The notes beneath the pieces were generated by a model. The model had not been told where the DNA came from, made no database searches, and saw only the letters and a program-made list of their open reading frames with translations. Below, one piece after another: positions 42,939 through 49,971 of a stretch of 64,000 bases of DNA. The stretch comes from Bradyrhizobium guangdongense (GTDB lineage Bacteria > Pseudomonadota > Alphaproteobacteria > Rhizobiales > Xanthobacteraceae): NCBI RefSeq assembly GCF_004114975.1, contig NZ_CP030051.1, positions 2,418,001 through 2,482,000 of the forward strand, written 5' to 3'. The translations under genes were made by a program, and so were the position numbers. Positions within the stretch are counted from its first letter, which is position 1; the number at the start of each line of letters is the position of its first letter.

Positions 42939-43295
42939 TTACGGATGCGGCATGATCTGATAGGGCGTGGTGTAGGGCTCGACGCGGAGCGAGGCGTTGG
43001 CCAGCAGGCCGATCTTCGCGGTGGGCGCCTGTCGCATTTCGCCGTTCTGTCCGCGGTGCACGTTGTACTGCCAGACGGTGAGATCGCCCTTTTGGGCGAG
43101 TGCGTGCGCGACCGCACTGGCGTCGTTTCCGCCGAGCGCCTGGAGCTCATCGGGCGACAAGCCGATAATGATCTCGTCCTTGATGGTAACGACCTTGAAA
43201 AGGTTCATTTTGATCTCCTGCGCCCATGCGCCCTGTGTCGAAAGTGTGAGAAGCGCAACCGCGGCGCCCTTGATGAGATCGCAGCGAGAAAGCAT
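42939..43295 (-). CDS. Small periplasmic hypothetical protein
   Basis: 118 residues with a Sec signal (LIKGAAVALLTLSTQGAWAQ). The mature part reads MNLFKVVTIKDEIIIGLSPD ELQAL, then GDLTVWQYNVHRGQNGEMRQ and ends YTTPYQIMPHP. The ATG at 43295 has AAGGAC upstream; the open frame extends further without support. Similar small exported proteins occur in Bradyrhizobium. Function unknown. Confidence 0.65.
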   Translation of the reverse strand: MLSRCDLIKGAAVALLTLSTQGAWAQEIKMNLFKVVTIKDEIIIGLSPDELQALGGNDASAVAHALAQKGDLTVWQYNVHRGQNGEMRQAPTAKIGLLANASLRVEPYTTPYQIMPHP

Positions 43296-43484
43296 GCCGT
43301 CGTCCTTTGCTGACGCGCGCCCGATCGAACAGTCCATCAGCCAGGGCGCTCGTGATCTGCGTGGCCGTTTCGCAACGCTTGGTCGCGGGATATTGAACGA
43401 CGGTTCACAGCACGAGAAATATCGGGTGCTGATGAACCATGATGCGGGGTAGCGAGTCCAAGCCGAAAGATCAGGGACCATCCA

Positions 43485-43949
43485 ATGAAATTGACCTACG
43501 CTATTTGTTTGTTCGCATCTCTCAGCCGCGTCGGTCCCGCCATGGCCACTGATCCGTTTTATGTCGGAAGTTGGACATTGACGACGGCCGTGGTGGCGCC
43601 GTGGGCTGATCCGCACCGCAAACCCGACGATGCGGAGCGCGCGCGACTGATCGGCAAGACGGTCGTTCTGAAAGCCAGGGAAATCTCTGGTCCGCGCCCC
43701 TTTGCCTGTGTGAAGCCGCAATACAAAGTGACGGACTACGGTCCCGAAATGATCTTCCAGGGAGCATTCGACGAGATGCAGCATGCTGACGCGAAGGCCG
43801 ATCCGAAGGCGCTCGCCGTTTCGCTCGGCTTCACCGCGGCGCGTATCAGGACGTTGGAGACCGGGTGCGAGATCGACATTCACTTCGTGGACGATACAAC
43901 CGCCGAGATAGGGCTCAACAATTACGTGTATACGCTGAGGAAGCGCTAG
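43485..43949 (+). CDS. Exported hypothetical protein
   Basis: 154 residues with a short signal (MKLTYAICLFASLSRVGPAM A) and a compact beta-rich mature part: FYVGSWTLTTAVVAPWADPH, LIGKTVVLKAREISGPRPFA, GFTAARIRTLETGCEIDIHF and AEIGLNNYVYTLRK. Two Cys (FACVKP, TGCEID) could pair. The shape recalls lipocalin-like or lysozyme-inhibitor-type proteins that bind within the periplasm. Function unknown. Confidence 0.65.
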   Translation: MKLTYAICLFASLSRVGPAMATDPFYVGSWTLTTAVVAPWADPHRKPDDAERARLIGKTVVLKAREISGPRPFACVKPQYKVTDYGPEMIFQGAFDEMQHADAKADPKALAVSLGFTAARIRTLETGCEIDIHFVDDTTAEIGLNNYVYTLRKR

Positions 43950-44336
43950 TCCGCGCTTGCCAGTTTCCGATCATCCGGGAAACGACTTGAAACGTTGGTC
44001 GAATTGACAGCTGCCTGGGCCGTGACCACTGATGCTGCTTCTTGACGCAGGTGGGTGACGGCGGCGGGTAGTCCTGTTATCCGGAATTGTTGTGGCGCGA
44101 TGCTGGCGAAGCATCGCTGCGTATTACGGTTGAGCTTGCCGGATCGGTTGCTCCTTGCCATAGTTGCAACTTACCGGTCGGCCCAAGTCTGTTCAGATGC
44201 GTGGCCCAGCGGTGCAAGATGCTGGGATGTTGCGACCTTGATTTTGTCGTCGCCATGGCGTTGGTGACGACGTCCGGTCCTTGATCGGGCTTCCGACGTA
44301 CGACCCCGAAAGGCCGAGTCCTGTGATAGGTGCGAG
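43950..44336. other. 387-bp gap with one doubtful short frame
   Basis: A frame at about 44087-44284 (+) contains CHSCNLPVGPSLFRC and CKMLGCCDLDFVVAMALVTT, with several Cys that could form a zinc site, but the start is unclear and no ribosome site was seen. The rest holds no repeats or motifs. Confidence 0.4.
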
Positions 44337-44522
44337 ATGAAAAACCTCAATTTCGCGGCTGAACTGCATCTCAAACTCGGCGCCCCCGCGAATAGCACCG
44401 TCGAGAGCCTCCGCCTGCTGCGAGCCTTTCTCAAGCTGGCGCCCCGCCAGCGCTTCGAGGTCATCAAGCTAGTTGAAGACCTCGTCACCGACGAAACCCT
44501 CCCCGAACTTCCCGTGTCTTGA
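44337..44522 (+). CDS. Small helical hypothetical protein
   Basis: 61 residues: MKNLNFAAELHLKLGAPANS, then TVESLRLLRAFLKLAPRQRF and EVIKLVEDLVTDETLPELPV. Two amphipathic helices are likely. It precedes the phasin gene by 136 bp. Function unknown. Confidence 0.55.
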   Translation: MKNLNFAAELHLKLGAPANSTVESLRLLRAFLKLAPRQRFEVIKLVEDLVTDETLPELPVS

Positions 44523-44658
44523 ACTCGGCCGCGCCGAGGTTGCGCTTTGTCCAGCTTTTAGGCCCGAGGCAGACCGGCCGGCTCCCGGGAGAGCCTGGCC
44601 GCTGGATGATAGTGCGACAAATGTGATAGTCAGTCAGGATAAAGGGAGGAGAGCGACC

Positions 44659-45000
44659 ATGATCGAACCGAAGCTCGAAGTTCCGGCAGAACTGCGCGAC
44701 CTGGCCGAGAAGACGATCGACCAGGCGGAGAAGGCATTCGGAATGTTTTTCGATGCCGCCACCAAATCGATATCCTCTGTTCCCGGCACGGGTGCGGATG
44801 TGTCCAAACAGGCGCTCGCGTTCACCGAGCAGAACATGAAGGCGGCGTTCGAACATGCCCGCAAGCTGGTTCATGCAACCGATCTTCAGGAAGCGATGCG
44901 AATCCAATCCGATTTCCTGCGCAGTCAGTTTACCAATGCCGGCGATCACATGCGCCAGATGACCGGCAACTTCATGCAGTCGGGCAAGGGCAAGTCTTGA
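44659..45000 (+). CDS. Phasin (PHB granule-associated protein)
   Basis: 113 residues from the ATG at 44659 with AGGGAGGAG upstream. Phasin-type amphipathic helices run through the protein: PAELRDLAEKTIDQAEKAFG, FFDAATKSISSVPGTGADVS, FTEQNMKAAFEHARKLVHAT and MRIQSDFLRSQFTNAGDHMR. It is slightly shorter than most phasins. It would coat polyhydroxybutyrate granules. The longer frame from 44473 overlaps the upstream gene and is unlikely. Confidence 0.85.
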   Translation: MIEPKLEVPAELRDLAEKTIDQAEKAFGMFFDAATKSISSVPGTGADVSKQALAFTEQNMKAAFEHARKLVHATDLQEAMRIQSDFLRSQFTNAGDHMRQMTGNFMQSGKGKS

Positions 45001-45159
45001 TGATCTAGCCCGACAAGTAAGTCCTGGTTGGGTTCCCGCTTCTCGCGGTGCAGGTCCATAGTGGGCCATTGGATGTGCGCCATCCGCCATTCATCATGTT
45101 TCTGCTGATCCCTGTCGGTTCGCCTGACAGCAATTTGCGTTTTGAGGGCGCGGCGCGGG

Positions 45160-45480
45160 CTACTGCCGCAGCGATCCGATATAGGCCGCCAAGTCGGCGG
45201 CTTCGGTCCGGCTCAGGGGAAAGTTCGGCATCTTTGGATGCGGGTCGAGCAGGAAAAAGGCGAGTCTCTCCGCGCTGAAATCGGGCTTGCGCGCAACCGA
45301 TGCGAAGGAAGGCACGTCGGCGCTGGCCTGGGTCTGGCCGCTCGCGACCACATGGCAGCTCGCACACCAGCGCCGGGCAAGATCAGCCCCGTGATTGGCA
45401 TCAGCTGCGAAAGCAGGCGACACGCCGAGGCCAGACATTGTCGCGAGCAGAAACCAAATTTGTCTCAAGTGTTCGCGCAT
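45160..45480 (-). CDS. Small periplasmic cytochrome c
   Basis: 106 residues with a Sec signal (WFLLATMSGLGVSPAFAAD) and one heme site CASCH in RRWCASCHVVASG. A Met axial ligand is likely in PHPKMPNFPLS. The end is the usual class I helix EAADLAAYIGSLRQ. The start at 45480 begins the signal peptide; the longer frame adds unrelated residues. It resembles short c-type cytochromes that shuttle electrons to oxidases or dehydrogenases. Confidence 0.85.
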   Translation of the reverse strand: MREHLRQIWFLLATMSGLGVSPAFAADANHGADLARRWCASCHVVASGQTQASADVPSFASVARKPDFSAERLAFFLLDPHPKMPNFPLSRTEAADLAAYIGSLRQ

Positions 45481-45517
45481 CTGATCACCTGCGTAAATTT
45501 CACCGCGGACCGTGTAC

Positions 45518-45748
45518 TTAGCCGCAGCACGATCCCGGAAATTGCGAGAGGTCGATGCGGGCAATGATTGACCGCAGCAGTCTGCGGGCCGAGCGATAGA
45601 GATGCCTAACCAATCCCGGCACCCTCGCCGGGGGCAGGCCAAGGCTTTCGGTATCCAGCCTTTGAGTATAGTGCGACACGTGCCTCTCCGACGCTTGTGC
45701 TGCAGCCTTTCTATCGCGGCCGGGGGCAGTTGCGTTGATCTGCCGCAA
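45518..45748 (-). CDS. Doubtful small basic hypothetical protein
   Basis: A frame of up to 76 residues with an Arg-rich, helical end (LVRHLYRSARRLLRSIIARI DLS). It lies between two genes of the same strand and has no clear ribosome site or known relatives. It could equally be a chance frame. Confidence 0.22.
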   Translation of the reverse strand: MRQINATAPGRDRKAAAQASERHVSHYTQRLDTESLGLPPARVPGLVRHLYRSARRLLRSIIARIDLSQFPGSCCG

Positions 45749-45758
45749 AGCGCGGAGG

Positions 45759-46589
45759 CTAGTAGTCGCCGGGATTCATGATCATCGGGCTGGTCGTATC
45801 GGCCGGCGCCAGCGCGCTGCTGGCGCTGTCCCGCAGGAAGCGGTCGAGCGTCGCTTGGATCTTCTCTTTGACCGATTCGGGACCCCGATCGCTCATCTCG
45901 GTGTGCTGCGCCCCGGTATGGATGATGTCGATACCGCGCGCCTTGGCCTCTTCCGGCGTCGGCAGCACGCCGGGGTCGGTCACGAAATGCGGATCCTTGG
46001 AGCGGAACGACAGGATCTTCATGCGGTCGTTGAGGACGAAGGGCACTCTCAGGTTGTCGAGCGTAATCACCTTCGACACCAGCTCGGGATGCTGCTTGGC
46101 GACATACATAGAGACGTCGCCGCCGTTGGAATGGCCAACCAGTGTGAGGTGGTCATAGTCGGCATTCTCCTGCCGTCCCTTCAGCGTGTTCAGCACGAAG
46201 AGGATGTTGGCCTCGCAGCGCATATAGACCTCGCGGCGGCCGACATATTGCTGGCCGACATGCGTCATCAGGGGCGGGTCGCTCGGCAGATCCTGCTGGA
46301 TGCTGGCGACCAGATAGCCGCGGGCCGCAAGGACGTTGGCAAGGAACGAATACTCGGTCGCCTTGACGGTGTTGCCGTTGCTGATAACGGCGACCGGCAG
46401 CTTCCAAAGGCCGAGATTGGCCTTGTTCTCGTAGTCGCGCCGCACGGCGATTTCGACCGAGATAGGCCTATGGCGCGAAGCATCGAACAGGGACAGCGTC
46501 TCGTGCCGGATCGCAAATTTGCTGACGACGATGTATTGGCCCACTGCAAGGATGCAGAGGAAGGCAAGAATTGCGAACACCCTCTTCAT
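45759..46589 (-). CDS. Membrane-anchored or exported alpha/beta hydrolase
   Basis: 276 residues with an N-terminal hydrophobic anchor or signal (RVFAILAFLCILAVGQYIVV). The nucleophile elbow is GHSNGG (~residue 154), the oxyanion-side region is KLPVAVISNGNTVKATEYSF, and a His near GIDIIHTGAQHTEM may complete the triad. Residue order fits dienelactone-hydrolase/chlorophyllase-like hydrolases. Substrate unknown. Confidence 0.75.
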   Translation of the reverse strand: MKRVFAILAFLCILAVGQYIVVSKFAIRHETLSLFDASRHRPISVEIAVRRDYENKANLGLWKLPVAVISNGNTVKATEYSFLANVLAARGYLVASIQQDLPSDPPLMTHVGQQYVGRREVYMRCEANILFVLNTLKGRQENADYDHLTLVGHSNGGDVSMYVAKQHPELVSKVITLDNLRVPFVLNDRMKILSFRSKDPHFVTDPGVLPTPEEAKARGIDIIHTGAQHTEMSDRGPESVKEKIQATLDRFLRDSASSALAPADTTSPMIMNPGDY

Positions 46590-46746
46590 GGTTCCGTCTC
46601 AATCACTTTTGACTGAACATGGCTATTGAAAACCGCCGGATCGAGCGATCGTGAGCACGTTACCGGATTAAATTTAGGCAAGTCTCTTGGGGGCAAGTCT
46701 CTTGGGGACGGCCCCAATGGGCTCGTTCCAGGCGACGACTGCGCGA

Positions 46747-48543
46747 CTAGAGACAGCCGTTCCTGCCGCGTTCAGGGCAAAGCCTGAAGGCGCTCGACAG
46801 GGTGAAGAGGAAACGCGGGCTGCGGCGCTCATTATCCGGCGCCCGGTAGCTCAAGGGCACGGCTACGCCGAAATCTACTTGGAGATCCTGGGGCAGGAAA
46901 AACCGCACGCCGGCACCGGCGGACGTCAGGGCCAGGCCCTCGCTCAGCCGGTAGCCGTCGTTCCAGACCGCGCCGGCGTCTCCGAAGGCGTAGAGCTGGT
47001 AGCCGCTCCAGTAGCGGAAATTGAGCTTTTGGTCGAATCGCAGTTCGAGCGAGCCGGCAAGGCCGTTGTCCCCGCTGATCTCTGCCGCACCATAGCCGCG
47101 GCCGAAGGCGGCGCCGCCGAGATAGAATTGCTGCGAAGTGAACAGCGGACGTGACGCGGTCTGGCTCGCCGCAGCCAGCTTGAGCGACCATGCGTCGTTG
47201 AGGGTCTGGTAGCGTGTGAACCAGAAGTTCAGTACCGAGAAGTTCGAGGCCGCACCATCACGCGACAACAGATCGTCCTCGAAATGCGAGGCGCCGAAAA
47301 CGTCGAGGCCCTGGCGAAAGGTCATCGTCGCGTAGTTGATGCCGCCGAAGCCGTCCTGGAGCCGGTAATCGGCAGTCAGACTCGCAGTCCTGATGTGATC
47401 GTTGTACCAGGGGCCGTAAACATCGTGCTCCGAGACGTTGCTGAAGGTCGTCGCCGCAGTCAGGACCAGCGAGGAAGACTGCGACTGTAGAGGGACGATG
47501 CTGGCGCGCAGCTCGAACGCCTCGGTCGTAGTGATGTCGCTGGCGAGGCGACGCGCATCGCCGGGCCGGACCGCGCTGTAGAGGACGGATGCACCAAGGC
47601 GCACGCCATCGACTCCGACCGGCGTGTCATAGGACAACCGTCCGAAGCCGAGCTCGCGCGGGTCGTTGGCAATCGTCGACAGGTTGACGGCTAGCGTGTC
47701 GCCGGGGGCGAGGTAGGAGTTGAACGCGCCGGTCGCATAGCTCTGCCAGGGACCGACCGATGACGAGCCGAGATTGTCCAGGCCGAACGAGGTAAAGACG
47801 TGCCACGTTTTGAGATAGACTGTCAGGCGGAAGCGACCGGTCGTACCGCCGATTTCCTCCAGCGCAGTATCGGTGATCCGAACACCCGGCCTGCCGTTGA
47901 TGAGGAACAGCTGGCGCTCGACTGTTGCGAGGCGCGACGGCCGTTCGGCCAGCACCGGCCCGAGCATCGGCCTCACGCCGAACTGCTCAGCGTCGTCGCC
48001 TTTCAGGTTGGCCTCAACGATGGTGCCTTCAATCACCTGGATCCGGACCCGGCCGTCGGCAATGTCCTGAGCAGGCACGATCGCGCGGCTCAGATGAAAG
48101 CCCTGCGCGCGGTAGAGATCGCTGATCGCACCGGCGATCGCGGCCAGGTCGGCTTGCGAGACCTGCTTGCCGAGATAGGGCTGGTAAGTGGTGGCGATGC
48201 TATCGTGCGGGATGGCGTGGGCGCCGCCGACGGTGATGCTGCGCAGCACAAACTGTGGTCTGGTATCGCCGCCGGTTTTGGGTTGGCCGACCGACGGCAG
48301 CTTCACTGCGGGGCGGCTTAAGGATTCCTGCTCGGTTTGGTTTTCGAAGTATTTCTCGGGTTGGCGAGGATCGAAGCCCGGCTGGTGAGCCTGTTGCGCC
48401 ACCGCTTGTGAGGTTCCGGCAAATATCGGCGCAAGTAGCATCAGTGCGGCAACCAGATACCGTCCGGCCGCGCCGCGCGCGGGGTGTTCTCCGTAGTTCG
48501 ACGGGGAAAGCTCCAGGTGCCGGTCACGATTTGGTAGCCGCAT
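46747..48543 (-). CDS. TpsB/ShlB-FhaC-type outer-membrane transporter
   Basis: 598 residues. After a signal region (ALMLLAPIFAGTSQAVAQQA), a POTRA domain (~90-185) has LRSITVGGAHAIPHDSIATT, DLYRAQGFHLSRAIVPAQDI and GRVRIQVIEGTI. The 16-strand FhaC-like barrel follows with the conserved late motifs FYLGGAAFGRGYGAAEISGD and GSLELRF, ending in the hydrophobic strand FLFTLSSAFRL. This exports a TpsA partner in two-partner secretion, but no TpsA with an N-terminal TPS domain is visible here. It is divergent from a FecR-domain gene (129 bp). Confidence 0.88.
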   Translation of the reverse strand: MRLPNRDRHLELSPSNYGEHPARGAAGRYLVAALMLLAPIFAGTSQAVAQQAHQPGFDPRQPEKYFENQTEQESLSRPAVKLPSVGQPKTGGDTRPQFVLRSITVGGAHAIPHDSIATTYQPYLGKQVSQADLAAIAGAISDLYRAQGFHLSRAIVPAQDIADGRVRIQVIEGTIVEANLKGDDAEQFGVRPMLGPVLAERPSRLATVERQLFLINGRPGVRITDTALEEIGGTTGRFRLTVYLKTWHVFTSFGLDNLGSSSVGPWQSYATGAFNSYLAPGDTLAVNLSTIANDPRELGFGRLSYDTPVGVDGVRLGASVLYSAVRPGDARRLASDITTTEAFELRASIVPLQSQSSSLVLTAATTFSNVSEHDVYGPWYNDHIRTASLTADYRLQDGFGGINYATMTFRQGLDVFGASHFEDDLLSRDGAASNFSVLNFWFTRYQTLNDAWSLKLAAASQTASRPLFTSQQFYLGGAAFGRGYGAAEISGDNGLAGSLELRFDQKLNFRYWSGYQLYAFGDAGAVWNDGYRLSEGLALTSAGAGVRFFLPQDLQVDFGVAVPLSYRAPDNERRSPRFLFTLSSAFRLCPERGRNGCL

Positions 48544-48672
48544 GATTTTTCATAGTTTTTTATGGTCAATGATCGGTTAACGCGCCCGCGGGACTCCCCG
48601 GTTGCTGCTAAGCCAATCTTGAATGATTTCGGATACGCATCAGGCTCGCAGTAACTCAGGCTGGGGTCCGTC

Positions 48673-49911
48673 ATGATTGTCCGAATTGGAATGCAGTGCG
48701 CCTTGCTGGCAGCGCTGATCCTGGGAATGGCGGCCGGCGCATCCGCTGCGGATGACGGCGTCTGGTCGGTCAGCAAGTCGTCGGGCGAGGTCTGGCTCGC
48801 CACCAGCGGCGCCCAACAGGTGTCCTTGAACCAGGAAGAGAGTCTCAAGCCGGGCGATACCATTCGCACCGGGCGCAACGGGCGCGTACTGCTCGTTCGT
48901 GGCGAAGAGACTATTTTGATCTCTCCCAACTCGGTCGTCGGCTTGCCGGCCGAGAAGAAGGAGGGACTTTCCACCACCATCATCCAGCGGGCCGGCTCGA
49001 TCCTGCTCGAGGTCGAAAAGCGCAACGTCAAGCATTTCGAGGTCGAGACGCCCTATCTCGCCGCCGTCGTCAAGGGAACGCATTTCAGCGTCACGGTGGG
49101 TGCAGGAAGCACCAAAGTCGGCGTGCTGCGCGGCCAAGTTGAAGTCTCCGATTTCAGAACCGGCCAGGTCGCTCAGGTCATGCCGGGACAGGTGGCCACC
49201 GCTTTCGAGCACGGCGCGCCGGGTCTCCGTCTGAATGGCAGAGGTACGCTCAATCCTATCGAGCAAGGCAAGCCGCGCGCCTCGACGATCGAGCGCGTCC
49301 CCGTGCCGAAGTCGGGTCTATCGGCGCCGCGCAACGCGGCGGACGGTCATACCATTCATGCGCTTGGTCTGATCGACAAGGGCACTAAGACAGCCGGCAC
49401 GCCGACCCCATTGCGTCAGGCCGTTGGAGCTCATGCGCCCAAGGCCGGCGTGGTGCGCATCTCGAACTCGCTTGGCGAGGTCAAGCTGAACTTCCACAAG
49501 GTCACGCATGGGCTTGCCCATGAGGCCATCGCGCCGGGGCGGGTGCGTAATGCGAACGCCAGCACCGACACGGTGTGGGGCGACGGCAAGTCGGGGGCGA
49601 CGACCGCGAGCAACAGCTCGGCCGTCACGGCGATGACAGAGAGTAGCAGTAACGCCGCAGCGAGCTCCACGTCGACGCCATCCAATCCCTCGGGGGCGGT
49701 CGCCGCCGCCGGCTCCTCCAGGGATGCGCCGAGCGGAAACAACGGCAACAGAGGAAATGGCGGCAACAGCGGTAACACCGCCAATAACGGCAATGGTAAC
49801 GGCAACGGAAACAGCGGTGCCACCGGCAATGGCAGCGGCAATGGCAATAGCGGAAACGCTGGCAATGGCGCTAACAACGGCAACCATTTCGGTTGGAATA
49901 GGCATCACTAA
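48673..49911 (+). CDS. FecR-domain protein with an Asn/Gly-rich tail
   Basis: 412 residues. A Sec signal (LLAALILGMAAGASA) precedes a FecR domain: GEVWLATSGAQQVSLNQEES, LKPGDTIRTGRNGRVLLVRG, VEKRNVKHFEVETPYLAAVV and KGTHFSVTVGAGSTKVGVLR. From ~310 the sequence becomes Ser-rich and then a tail of GN/NG repeats of ~60 residues, ending HFGWNRHH. The protein is periplasmic or surface-exposed, not an anti-sigma membrane protein. It is followed 60 bp later by a CHASE2 signalling gene. The partner sigma factor of classical FecR is absent. Confidence 0.85.
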   Translation: MIVRIGMQCALLAALILGMAAGASAADDGVWSVSKSSGEVWLATSGAQQVSLNQEESLKPGDTIRTGRNGRVLLVRGEETILISPNSVVGLPAEKKEGLSTTIIQRAGSILLEVEKRNVKHFEVETPYLAAVVKGTHFSVTVGAGSTKVGVLRGQVEVSDFRTGQVAQVMPGQVATAFEHGAPGLRLNGRGTLNPIEQGKPRASTIERVPVPKSGLSAPRNAADGHTIHALGLIDKGTKTAGTPTPLRQAVGAHAPKAGVVRISNSLGEVKLNFHKVTHGLAHEAIAPGRVRNANASTDTVWGDGKSGATTASNSSAVTAMTESSSNAAASSTSTPSNPSGAVAAAGSSRDAPSGNNGNRGNGGNSGNTANNGNGNGNGNSGATGNGSGNGNSGNAGNGANNGNHFGWNRHH

Positions 49912-49971
49912 TTTCGGCTGTCATCGTGAGGGGGCACTTGGCGGCGAGCGTCGCCGGTGCAGGGGAGCAAG